NCBI GenBank assembly: GCA_964194625.1
Contig: CAXMNC010000202.1
Span: 1-64,000 of the forward strand
Direction: 5' to 3'
DNA length: 64,000 nucleotides
DNA from: SPGG2 sp964194625
GTDB taxonomy: Bacteria > Pseudomonadota > Gammaproteobacteria > Acidiferrobacterales > SPGG2
The number at the start of each line of letters is the position of its first letter. The first letter of the stretch is position 1. The notes under the pieces are model-generated. The model saw only the letters and a program-made list of their open reading frames with translations. It searched no databases and was not told where the DNA came from. Positions 36,035-44,358 of the stretch are shown piece by piece. The translations under genes were made by a program, and so were the position numbers.

Positions 36035-36788
36035 CCAAGAGGTCTCTAAACTCGTGGCTCTCTAACCTGTAGATGTATTGCGGTTTTCCGCGCCGGTTGC
36101 CGGGACGTTTTCTTTCCTTAGGCCAGCCGGCGTGTCTTTTCGGTTTTGAGAAATTATGTGTCGTCACGACGATTCTGGCAGCTGGCCGAGCCACTCGTGC
36201 GATCTCCCCGATACAATGCTGTCTTAAGGCCTCTGTTGGAAGCTGTGACACCGCATTGGCACACAAGACTTTATCAAAGCTTTCTTTGCGAAATGGCAGT
36301 GCATTGAGATCACCTCTGACGTAGTCAATGGCTATATCGTGATCTTGCATATGCTGCCTGAGGTAGTGCAGCGATCGCACAGAAAGATCAAAAGCGATGA
36401 CACGGGGTCTGGCGGCGTAGTATTGCTTGATGGTCAAGCCGGTGCCACAAGCGGCGTCGAGAACGACGTCGTGTGGTTGGGGACGCAACTGCTCCACGGC
36501 CGCTTCGACACAGGCCATATATATAGGATCGCTGATTCTTATTTCATCGTAAGTCGACGAAAAGCGGTCCCACTGTGCAGACTCCGCCTTCAGGAAAGAT
36601 TCATGATCGACATTGGCGACGAACATGTCCGGGATACCATCGGTAATGGGATACACGTGCCCGCAACGCTGACAGTTCAGGCTGCCATTTGGTCGACTCG
36701 CTGGCGTGTCGACAGCGCTGATTTTCAGTGGGCCGGAGTTAGGATGAAGCGGGCACCGTAAGATCGCCATTAGCGCACGACTAATCAT
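35868..36788 (-). CDS. class I methyltransferase with N-terminal Trm112-like zinc ribbon
   Basis: 306 aa. Residues about 10-55 form a zinc-ribbon/Trm112-like domain (CPLHPNSG, then LNCQRCGHVYPITDGIPDMF). The methyltransferase domain starts at about residue 85: VVLDAACGTGLTIKQYYA (motif I), YVRGDLNALPFRKESFDKVL and IARVARPAARIVVTTHN. A basic loop (KPKRHAGWPKERKRPG) follows. Relatives methylate ubiquinone precursors, rRNA or small molecules, and the substrate cannot be told here. It converges on the methyltransferase at 34.9-35.8 kb. Confidence 0.8.
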   Translation of the reverse strand: MISRALMAILRCPLHPNSGPLKISAVDTPASRPNGSLNCQRCGHVYPITDGIPDMFVANVDHESFLKAESAQWDRFSSTYDEIRISDPIYMACVEAAVEQLRPQPHDVVLDAACGTGLTIKQYYAARPRVIAFDLSVRSLHYLRQHMQDHDIAIDYVRGDLNALPFRKESFDKVLCANAVSQLPTEALRQHCIGEIARVARPAARIVVTTHNFSKPKRHAGWPKERKRPGNRRGKPQYIYRLESHEFRDLLATSLVVDRVGGAGLPLPYRNPFGALSTGLERFLRRFPTSADWGHMLVGVCHNGKN

Positions 36789-36828
36789 TGTTTGCTCCGT
36801 CCCAGTTGAAAGAAAAACAGGGTCAAAT

Positions 36829-36935
36829 TGAACCTACCCTAATTTAGCGGACACTCGGAGGGGTTATTCTAACCTTTCAAGGAGTGTTCGATGACAAGAA
36901 GATACCAGCGATACAGCAAAGAATTTAAGGGGGAG
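36829..36935 (+). mobile_element. IS3-family left-end remnant
   Basis: The terminal sequence TGAACCTACCCTAATTTAGC and following GGACACTCGG resemble left ends of IS3-family elements. 62 nt inside, a Shine-Dalgarno (AAGGAG) and ATG at 36891 begin MTRRYQRYSKEFKGEI, the start of an IS3-type OrfA helix-turn-helix protein. Homology ends after about 15 codons; no OrfB and no right end are present. The open frame runs on into the oppC-like gene antisense, which is accidental. Confidence 0.65.
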
Positions 36936-37016
36936 ATCAGTCAGAACCAGGGCACCGAGCTTTTCATTCATGGGCGCGACGGGCGTATCCCAGAAAAAAG
37001 GGTGGAAGTTCGCTAT

Positions 37017-38192
37017 TCACCCGGTCTTATAGGGATCCGCCGCGTCTCGTAAGCCGTCACCCAGAAAGTTAAACGCCAGTACCACGACAATCACGGGCAC
37101 CACCGGTAACATCAGCCAAGGATAAAGCGCGACGACGTTTATATTCTGTGCTTCGGCGAGTAGCACGCCCCAGCTCGTGATCGGTGGGCGCAACCCCAGC
37201 CCTAAGAAACTGAGTGCAGTTTCCCCCAGAATCATGGCCGGAATAGACAGTGTCGCCGAGGCGATGAGATGGCTCATGAAGTTTGGCAACAGATGACGCG
37301 CGATCACGCGCGATGGCCGTGCCCCCATCAACACCGCGGCAGTGCAAAAATCTTCTTCGCGCAACGCCAGAAGTTTGGAGCGCACCGCCCGCCCCAGTCC
37401 GGTCCAGTCGATGAGACCAAGGATCACGGTGATACCCAGGAATACACCGATCGGGCTCCACGTCACCGGCAGTGCCGCCGACAGTGCCATCCATAGCGGT
37501 AACTCCGGAAAAGAGCGGATGATCTCGATTAGGCGCTGAATAACGCTATCCACCCACCCGCCATAGTAGCCCGCCAGGCCGCCTAGCGTAAGACCAAGTA
37601 CGAAACTGATGGTGATGCCAAGCAATCCCACGATGAGTGAAATGCGCGCACCGTAGATCATTCGTGAAAGCACATCTCGACCCAAGCGATCGGTGCCGAG
37701 AATGAACGCGGTGCCGCCAGCCGCCGGACACACCAAATGGAGGCGCCCGGCGAAGACACCCCAGAACATGTACTTATCCCCCTGACAGAAAAACCGAAGC
37801 GGATATACAGTATTTTTATCTTCGTCATACTCCCGCCTGAGTGTTTCCATATTCAACCGATAGTTGAATCTGTAGACGAACGGGCCGATAAACTCTCCGT
37901 CATGAAACAAGCGAACCTTTTGCGGTGGGGCGAAAATAAAATCAGTGTGTCGCGTGTGCAGTTCGTAGGGGGCCAGTACCTCGCTTATAAGTATGGAGCC
38001 GTACATGACGATAAGGATCACACCGAATACCACCGCTAGCCGATGTCGCTTCAGACGCCACCACATCATGCGCCACTGCGATGCGGCATAGTAACGCTCC
38101 TGTTCTGGTGTAAGCTCCTCGATGCTATAGGGGTTGAACGGCGCAGTAGAGACGAAATGCTCTATCCCATCGCCGGTGCGTTGCTCAGTCAT
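37017..38192 (-). CDS. ABC transporter permease (OppC/YejE type)
   Basis: 391-aa inner-membrane permease of the peptide family. A cytoplasmic N-terminus is followed by a first membrane segment (LAVVFGVILIVMYGSILIS), a large periplasmic loop of about 95 residues and the transport core with EAA loop CTAAVLMGARPSRVIARHLL. It ends in LGDGLRDAADPYKTG, the OppC/DppC signature tail. The start ATG overlaps the stop of the OppB-like gene by 4 nt. The long periplasmic loop is like YejE. Last gene of the 11-gene run; an IS3 remnant lies beyond. Confidence 0.9.
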   Translation of the reverse strand: MTEQRTGDGIEHFVSTAPFNPYSIEELTPEQERYYAASQWRMMWWRLKRHRLAVVFGVILIVMYGSILISEVLAPYELHTRHTDFIFAPPQKVRLFHDGEFIGPFVYRFNYRLNMETLRREYDEDKNTVYPLRFFCQGDKYMFWGVFAGRLHLVCPAAGGTAFILGTDRLGRDVLSRMIYGARISLIVGLLGITISFVLGLTLGGLAGYYGGWVDSVIQRLIEIIRSFPELPLWMALSAALPVTWSPIGVFLGITVILGLIDWTGLGRAVRSKLLALREEDFCTAAVLMGARPSRVIARHLLPNFMSHLIASATLSIPAMILGETALSFLGLGLRPPITSWGVLLAEAQNINVVALYPWLMLPVVPVIVVVLAFNFLGDGLRDAADPYKTG

Positions 38193-39187
38193 CGTCGCAA
38201 TCCCCCATGCAGACGAATCCTTGGGTCGAGCGTCGCCAAGGCCAAGTCCGAAAGAAACATACCAACAACGGTCAATAGCGATAGGAACATCAGGAATGAG
38301 CCGGCAAGATACATGTCCTGACTACGGAGCGCGTTCAATAGCATCGGCCCTGTCGTCGGCAGGGACAACACAATAGACACGATGGCAGCGCCGGAGACGA
38401 CTTGCGGTAGCAAGTTTCCAATGTCGGCGATAAAGGGATTTAGCGCCATGCGCAGTGGATATTTCATCAATAGCCGAAATGGAGGCAGACCTTTGGCGCG
38501 TCCCGTAATGACATATTGCTTTTGCAATTCATCGAGCAGGTTCGCCCGCAATCGTCGGATCATGCCCGCCGTACCCGATGTCCCGATGACAACAACGGGA
38601 ATCCACAAGTGTTCGAGCACAGACAAAAACTTATCCCAGCTCATCGGCTGGCCGACATAGGCTTGGTCCATGAGTCCGCCAATAGAAGTGCCGAATACGG
38701 CATTGGCAACATAGAGCAATACCAACGCCAGCAGAAAGTTGGGTGTCGCCAGCCCTAGAAAGCCTAAGAATGTAAGCCCGTGATCAGTCCAGCTGTACTG
38801 ATGTGTGGCTGAGTAGATCCCGATTGGAAATGCCACCACCCAAGTAAATAAAATCGTAGAAAACGAGAGCAGAAACGACAGAAATAATCGATCACCGACG
38901 ACCTCGGATACTGGCAAGTCGTATTCAAATGAATATCCGAAGTCGCCTTGCAGCATCCCAGTAAACCAAGTGAAGTACTGCACAATGAACGGCTTATCGA
39001 GACCGTATTGTTTACGGAGGAAGGCGACCTTTTCCTTGCTGGCGGTCTCTCCTTGGCTTTCGAGCTCGGCGATATAGCTAGTTAGATAATCGCCTTCTGG
39101 AAGTTGGATGATCCCAAAAATCAGAATGCTGATTACCAGCAGGGTGGGAATCATTACCAACACTCGGCGGACCAAAAAATCGAACAT
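38189..39187 (-). CDS. ABC transporter permease (OppB/YejB type)
   Basis: 332-aa peptide-family permease. It starts FLVRRVLVMIPTLLVISILIF (membrane segment 1), has YGLDKPFIVQYFTWFTGML and LQGDFGYSFEYDLPVSE in the first periplasmic loop, and an EAA loop VITGRAKGLPPFRLLMKYPL. It ends LDPRIRLHGG. Partner of the OppC-like permease, with a 4-nt overlap. 57 nt separate it from the binding-protein gene, a gap that contains a hairpin. Confidence 0.9.
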   Translation of the reverse strand: MFDFLVRRVLVMIPTLLVISILIFGIIQLPEGDYLTSYIAELESQGETASKEKVAFLRKQYGLDKPFIVQYFTWFTGMLQGDFGYSFEYDLPVSEVVGDRLFLSFLLSFSTILFTWVVAFPIGIYSATHQYSWTDHGLTFLGFLGLATPNFLLALVLLYVANAVFGTSIGGLMDQAYVGQPMSWDKFLSVLEHLWIPVVVIGTSGTAGMIRRLRANLLDELQKQYVITGRAKGLPPFRLLMKYPLRMALNPFIADIGNLLPQVVSGAAIVSIVLSLPTTGPMLLNALRSQDMYLAGSFLMFLSLLTVVGMFLSDLALATLDPRIRLHGGLRR

Positions 39188-39202
39188 TCAACACCACCGC
39201 TG

Positions 39203-39218
39203 GCGGCACTCGTGCCGC
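39203..39218 (-). promoter_or_regulatory. hairpin between binding-protein and permease genes
   Basis: GCGGCAC-TC-GTGCCGC, a perfect 7-bp dyad in the only real gap of the ABC part of the operon. Like the hairpin after aapJ it follows a binding-protein gene, so it may set binding protein to permease stoichiometry. It is nearly identical to the element at 20053-20068. Confidence 0.55.
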
Positions 39219-39244
39219 GCCGTTATTGCCATTTGGAGATGGCC

Positions 39245-41173
39245 CTAGTTCTTGGCTTCCATTTGGGCGCCCGCAAACCAGAAGGTGTCGGGTTTGTAGA
39301 TGCCAAAATATGCGCCGGGTTCCCAATTATAGACACCCTTTTGGGGCACATTATGTAGTCGCCGGCTAACCACCACTGGTTGCGGTACAGCGGCAACCAG
39401 GCCAATAGAGAACATCTGCTCGGTGTTAATCTCAAGCATCTGCCGCCAGATTTCCTCGCGGGTGCGAAAATCGGATGCCTTTATCCAGGCTGCGTTAAGC
39501 TGTAGAAGTTTCTTCGCGGCTGGTAGGTCCACCGGCTCACCGGCAACGCCGCCAGTTTCGTAGAACTGGCCCCACTTTGGCCACTGTAGTTGTTGCTGGC
39601 TCGTCGGCGCTAGCGCTTGCGGACTGGTATTGGCCGTTGGTAGGGCATTCTCCAAGCCACCCCATACGGACATCAGAGTTTCGCCGGTGAAGACGCGATT
39701 GCGAAATACCTCTCGTTGTATGGGTTTGGAAAACAACTTTATACCTGCCTTCAACCAGCTATCGTGAATCAACTCCAGCACATCAGTCTGCTCGGTGTCC
39801 TCGCCCGCCGTTTCAATCACGATCACCATTGACCTTCCATCCGGGAGTAGCCGGATACCGCGGTTGTCACGCTTCGTTAGGCCCATCTCATCCAGCAATG
39901 CATTAGCAGTAGCAAGGTCAAATTGCGCCCAAGACGTGCGATATTCTGGACGATAAAGTGGACCGCTGCCATGGACAGAATTATTGCCTTCGGTGGCGAG
40001 ACCGTAATAGAGCACCTGATTGAGCTCGTGCCGATTGGTTGCCAGAGACAAAGCGCGTCGGAAACGCACATCGCGAAAGAGTTTGCGCCACACCGTGTCA
40101 TTGGCGTTCAGGTTAGGAAACAGGGCCACGTGTGCACCCTTTGTCGTTACCCACAATCTTACTTCACTATTCGTGCGCTTCGCGCTTTTCTTCAGAAAGG
40201 TGTAGTCACCGAATTTTAGGTACCGTGCCTGTAGATCGCTTTCGCCAGCCCCTGTCTTAGCGGCAATCAGTTTGCCATCAGCAATATGCATAATTACACG
40301 ATCGATATAGGGCAGTTGCTGTCCCTGAGAATCAATACGGTAGTAATAGGGGTTGCGCACAAATATAAAGCGTTCGGATGGCCCTCGCGTGGTATTTATC
40401 CATGGCTGCAGGGTCGGATAGTCGGGATTATTGTTTTTGTATGGCGCATCCATGCGTGTGTGTAGTGCCGACCAAGCATGTTGGCCGGCGGCACGGACCT
40501 TCTTCGCTAACTCGGTTGCATCGGCATAGCGCACATGGAATTGCTTCAGATAATGCGAAGGACAATAGATAAAAAACGGCCGCGAGCCCGCAAGCGCCGG
40601 CAAGAAAAACGGATTGGGCTTCTTCCAACTGTAACGTACAGTCAAGCTATCGATCACTTCGAACTTAGGGGGTTCGCCGTCTACCAATAGCTCTTTGGAT
40701 ACGCCGAAGGGCGATAGGTCTGGATTGTTGGTAATGTCCTCCCAGTGATAACGAAAGTTCTCGGTCGTAAATGGATGCCCGTCGGACCACTTGTGTCCCT
40801 TGCGAATATGAAATGTAAATACACGTCCAGCCTCGACATCAACGCGTTCGAGAATATCAGGGACGATCTCAAACTCTTCGTTATAGCCCACGAGCCGCGC
40901 GTAACCGTAGACAACCGCCATACGTACATCTTTGGTTCGCGCCATGAGCATACGCAACTCACCGCCGTGCTGGCCTGTCGATTTATCGGCACTATCTAGC
41001 GCCACCACCATCGGGTTTTCAGGTAACCGCTGCTCAATGGGCGGTAGTTCACCGCGGGCAACCTGGTCCGCCAACGCTGGCGAATCGACGAAGCCCCCCG
41101 CCCCAACCCTTACCGGGTTTATGGCGAGCACCGTGGCAATGCAAAGTGCTAGCGATTGAGTTGACCTTATCAC
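39245..41173 (-). CDS. ABC transporter substrate-binding protein, family 5 (peptide/YejA-like)
   Basis: 642-aa periplasmic binding protein. The start is placed at GTG 41171-41173, whose GTGA overlaps the upstream stop by 4 nt and yields a signal peptide (STQSLALCIATVLAINPVRV). The longer frame to 41281 gives a poor N-terminus. Family 5 signature: FHIRKGHKWSDGHPFTTENF; further on LSLATNRHELNQVLYYGLAT. The size above 600 aa is as in YejA and microcin C/agropine-type binders rather than DppA. The ligand could be a peptide, glycopeptide or sugar conjugate; the neighbouring glycan genes favour a conjugate, but that is inference. Confidence 0.88.
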   Translation of the reverse strand: MIRSTQSLALCIATVLAINPVRVGAGGFVDSPALADQVARGELPPIEQRLPENPMVVALDSADKSTGQHGGELRMLMARTKDVRMAVVYGYARLVGYNEEFEIVPDILERVDVEAGRVFTFHIRKGHKWSDGHPFTTENFRYHWEDITNNPDLSPFGVSKELLVDGEPPKFEVIDSLTVRYSWKKPNPFFLPALAGSRPFFIYCPSHYLKQFHVRYADATELAKKVRAAGQHAWSALHTRMDAPYKNNNPDYPTLQPWINTTRGPSERFIFVRNPYYYRIDSQGQQLPYIDRVIMHIADGKLIAAKTGAGESDLQARYLKFGDYTFLKKSAKRTNSEVRLWVTTKGAHVALFPNLNANDTVWRKLFRDVRFRRALSLATNRHELNQVLYYGLATEGNNSVHGSGPLYRPEYRTSWAQFDLATANALLDEMGLTKRDNRGIRLLPDGRSMVIVIETAGEDTEQTDVLELIHDSWLKAGIKLFSKPIQREVFRNRVFTGETLMSVWGGLENALPTANTSPQALAPTSQQQLQWPKWGQFYETGGVAGEPVDLPAAKKLLQLNAAWIKASDFRTREEIWRQMLEINTEQMFSIGLVAAVPQPVVVSRRLHNVPQKGVYNWEPGAYFGIYKPDTFWFAGAQMEAKN

Positions 41174-43095
41174 TGTTTCAATTCTGAAAGTAACGATCGG
41201 CGTGCGCGCACAAAATGCCCCTCTCCTAGATCGACAAACTCTGGTGGTGCAGTTCTCTCTACGCCAAATGGCGTCGGCCATGCGGCGGGATCAGATACCC
41301 GACCTTCCATCAAGGCAGCGAGATCGAGCTTTTGGCTTAGATCAGTGCGTGGAACGGCCGCCAGCAATCCACGGGTATAAGGATGTACTGGGTCGCGAAA
41401 CAGAATCTCACGCGGCGCGACCTCCACCAAATACCCGGCGCACATCACGGCAATGCGGTCTGCCATATAGTCTACGACGGCTAAATTGTGCGAAATAAAG
41501 AGATAGGTCAACCCCAACTCTGCCTGCAGGTCTTTCAGTAGGTTTAGGATCTGCGCCTGCACCGATACATCCAGCGCCGACACCGGTTCATCACAGATTA
41601 ACAAGTCTGGGTTTAGCGCAAGCGCCCGCGCTATCCCAATGCGTTGCCTCTGGCCTCCCGAAAAGCTATGTGGATAGCGCGACAGAAAGCGTGGATCAAG
41701 GCCAACCTGGCACATCAACTCTTTGACAATACCCACTCGGCGTTCGCGACTACAGACATCATGTATGGTGAGGGGCTCACTAACGATGTCATACACAGTC
41801 ATACGTGGATTTAGCGAGCCAAAGGGATCTTGGAATATAAACTGAATCTTTCGTCGAAACGCGATAAGTTCCGAATCACGCAGGGACGTCAGGCATTCAA
41901 CCTTGCCGCGATTGTTATAAAGGACTTCACCTGCATCAGGTTCAATTGCGCACATAATAATCTTACTCAAAGTGGTCTTACCGCAGCCACTTTCTCCTAC
42001 GAGTCCCAGGCATTCCCCGCGCTTTATCGAAAAACTGACGTCGCTAAGCGCCTGCACGTAAAACGTGGGCGCCCTAGCGAAAAGCGCACCCTTTCGAATT
42101 CCGAAGCATTTGCTGACGTTCTTCACTTGCAGCAATGGACCGGCAGCATCCGCATCCGCATCCGCCGGCCACGATTCTCGATCCGTTAGGTACCCACCAG
42201 CCTCATGTTTCACCTCCCGGATAGGGGTCAAGCGCTCGTTGGCCTTCATACCGATCCGCGGGACGGCGCGCATGAGTGACTTTAGGTAGGGATGTTGGGG
42301 ATCAGAAAAAACACTTGTCAGGCTACCGCGCTCCATCACTTTACCGTGATAGATAACGACTACCTCCTCGGCCATATTGGCGACCACGCCAAGATCATGC
42401 GTGATGAGCAACACGGTCATGCCGAGTTTAGCCTGTAGGTTTTTTATAAGGCTGAGTATTTGTGCTTGCACTGTAACGTCGAGCGCGGTGGTGGGTTCAT
42501 CTGCGATCAGCAACGCCGGGTGACATACAAGCGCCATTGCGATCATGGCCCGTTGGCGCAGTCCGCCAGAAAGCTCAAACGAGTATGTATCTAGTCCGCG
42601 CTGCGGATCAGGAAAACCGACCATGCCCAACATCTCAACCACGAGTCGGCGTGCTTCTACGCGATCGACATCACGGTGTAGTAACAATGCCTCCGTAACC
42701 TGATCTCCAATCGTGTGCAATGGCGACAACGAAGTCATGGGTTCTTGAAATATCATGGAAATCCGACCACCGCGGATCGCTCGCATCTGCGCACCGCTGG
42801 GATTCATACCCGCTATGTCACAAGTGCCATTCCCGTTTGTCGTCGAGTAACCTTTGCCCTGGCGCTGGGGATCATTGAATAGAATTTCACCGGTGGTAAT
42901 ACGCGCAGATTTCGGCAATATGCCCATGATGGTCTGTGCTATCACCGACTTACCCGAGCCGGACTCGCCGACTAGGGCCACGGCAGCACCCTCACGAATG
43001 TCGAAAGAGACACCGTCAACAGCACGAATGACATCGCGACTGTGTAGCACAAACTCAATTTTGAGGTCGCAAACTTGTAGCAACGGATTAGTCAT
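41170..43095 (-). CDS. ABC transporter, tandem ATP-binding protein (YejF/DppDF-type fusion)
   Basis: 641 aa with two complete ABC ATPase domains, as in YejF. First: Walker A GESGSGKS, signature LSGGLRQR, Walker B LLIADEPTTALD. Second: GESGCGKTT, FSGGQRQR, LLICDEPVSALD. Each is followed by the oligopeptide-type C-terminal extension (QHPYLKSLMRAVPR; VHPYTRGLLAAVPR). ATG 43093-43095 is chosen because it overlaps the stop of the preceding gene by 8 nt. The linker contains an Asp/Ala run (ADADADAAGP). It should power the two permeases downstream in the same run. Confidence 0.92.
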   Translation of the reverse strand: MTNPLLQVCDLKIEFVLHSRDVIRAVDGVSFDIREGAAVALVGESGSGKSVIAQTIMGILPKSARITTGEILFNDPQRQGKGYSTTNGNGTCDIAGMNPSGAQMRAIRGGRISMIFQEPMTSLSPLHTIGDQVTEALLLHRDVDRVEARRLVVEMLGMVGFPDPQRGLDTYSFELSGGLRQRAMIAMALVCHPALLIADEPTTALDVTVQAQILSLIKNLQAKLGMTVLLITHDLGVVANMAEEVVVIYHGKVMERGSLTSVFSDPQHPYLKSLMRAVPRIGMKANERLTPIREVKHEAGGYLTDRESWPADADADAAGPLLQVKNVSKCFGIRKGALFARAPTFYVQALSDVSFSIKRGECLGLVGESGCGKTTLSKIIMCAIEPDAGEVLYNNRGKVECLTSLRDSELIAFRRKIQFIFQDPFGSLNPRMTVYDIVSEPLTIHDVCSRERRVGIVKELMCQVGLDPRFLSRYPHSFSGGQRQRIGIARALALNPDLLICDEPVSALDVSVQAQILNLLKDLQAELGLTYLFISHNLAVVDYMADRIAVMCAGYLVEVAPREILFRDPVHPYTRGLLAAVPRTDLSQKLDLAALMEGRVSDPAAWPTPFGVERTAPPEFVDLGEGHFVRARRSLLSELKQ

Positions 43096-43597
43096 TCGAA
43101 TGCACCGGTGGCTGCTTGATGGTGCCATCTACATCAATACCAAGGGCGGCAAGATTGCTTGCCGTGGTTCGGCTCAATAATAGGTCGTTAGCATGGGCGC
43201 TAGTAGCGGCAAGACGGGCGATGTCTTGGAACCCTTCGAGTCGGGAATCCAACTTGAGCCGTTTGTTGTCGCTCCTGAGGGCCATTTGCATCCACCCCGA
43301 TGATGATTCCTTGCGCGTCGAGTAGTACTCCAGCTTCAGCTCCGTTAGCTCCTCCCAATTTAAGCGAGTTGCACCGGGTTTGGCTGAGATCTCATTGTGG
43401 TCCACGGTGATACGCCGTCGATGACAAAGTATGGTGTGCATCCCATAACCGAAAAACAATGCGGCCAGCAGTAACAGAATGATCAATGGTACAAGCGTCA
43501 GCGAGACCAGTAACACTGGCACGACCGTAAGAATCAACCCCGCTCCCGCCCGGACATAGTCGCCGGCGAGGCGATTCGGCGGGTAACGATAGGTCAT
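43088..43597 (-). CDS. small membrane protein with PH-like domain
   Basis: 169 aa, counted from the ATG at 43595-43597, which overlaps the deacetylase stop in an ATGA; the longer frame overlaps that gene. Two adjacent membrane segments (AGAGLILTVVPVLLVSLTLV, and LIILLLLAALFFGYGMH) are followed by a soluble part, RRRITVDHNEISAKPGATRL to NWEELTELKLEYYS. This resembles the beta-rich PH-like domains of bacterial YdbS/DUF2244-type membrane proteins. It sits exactly between glycan enzymes and the ABC importer, coupled to both. Function unknown. Confidence 0.75.
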   Translation of the reverse strand: MTYRYPPNRLAGDYVRAGAGLILTVVPVLLVSLTLVPLIILLLLAALFFGYGMHTILCHRRRITVDHNEISAKPGATRLNWEELTELKLEYYSTRKESSSGWMQMALRSDNKRLKLDSRLEGFQDIARLAATSAHANDLLLSRTTASNLAALGIDVDGTIKQPPVHSND

Positions 43598-44358
43598 TCT
43601 GTCCACATAGCCTCCCGGGCGTTTAGCCAACGTACAGCCGGGTGCATCTGTGTTCGTTCCAGGAATCGTTCCAGAAATTCCCAGCACCCTGGATCATGGT
43701 CCAGATGGTGGGTCAATAATCCCGTAGGTTCAGTTTCGTCGGCGCCACGCTCACGTCGCGCGTTGAGATGCGCCACCGTTTCGGCCAGTGCCTTATCCAG
43801 CCCGACAAAACGGCAGGTGCGACGCCAGTTGATAAGATCAATGTGACAATTCACCTGGCGCAGGCCCGGCACGGCTTCCGCCGCCGCGCGCGGCCGAAAG
43901 GTAGACAGGCCTATTAAACCAAGATTTGGTAACTCCGACAAAAGTGCTGTATCTATTCGGTTCCACGGCGGCACCAGGATAGGTAAGGCTCGGTCCGAGA
44001 AAAGCTTTGATAGCCGGTCGCGGCCGCCAGTTAGTTCGGCGATGACACGATCATGCGCACGGTATCGATCAAATTCGGTCGCTTTCGCACCGGCCGGGGC
44101 ATGGTTACGGTGCGCATAGCCATGTTGCAACACGCTGACGTCCGGACAACCCTCAAGTGTTTGCGGCAGCGCCGGGCTCGCTTTCGTTGGAACCACGGCA
44201 AGCGCCACTGGGACGTCCATATCTACGCTAAGGCCCAGTAGACGATCGAGCGACGGCGTACTATCCACCGCGTCGTCGTCGCGCCACCAGAAGGTGGCCA
44301 TTCGGCTCGATTCGGCCCAACGGTCTAATTCGTTATCGAGTGCGGCCCAGCTGCACAT
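43594..44358 (-). CDS. polysaccharide deacetylase family protein
   Basis: 254 aa, NodB-like (carbohydrate esterase 4-type) fold without signal peptide. The metal/base motif appears as FWWRDDDAVDSTPS, the second motif as LQHGYAHRNHAP with two histidines, then VPPWNRID; a late His pair lies in LLTHHLDHDPG. Likely removes acetyl from an N-acetylated sugar, or is a family member repurposed for another deacylation. Being cytoplasmic it would act on a precursor. The start overlaps the preceding glycosyltransferase by 34 nt; the N-terminal LDNELDRWAESSRMATFWW fits the family, supporting this start. Confidence 0.82.
   Translation of the reverse strand: MCSWAALDNELDRWAESSRMATFWWRDDDAVDSTPSLDRLLGLSVDMDVPVALAVVPTKASPALPQTLEGCPDVSVLQHGYAHRNHAPAGAKATEFDRYRAHDRVIAELTGGRDRLSKLFSDRALPILVPPWNRIDTALLSELPNLGLIGLSTFRPRAAAEAVPGLRQVNCHIDLINWRRTCRFVGLDKALAETVAHLNARRERGADETEPTGLLTHHLDHDPGCWEFLERFLERTQMHPAVRWLNAREAMWTE

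Noticed and set aside
41174..41281. N-terminal extension of the family 5 binding protein
   Set aside because: It reads into the end of the ATPase gene and would bury the signal peptide; the GTG at 41173 in a GTGA overlap is a better start.
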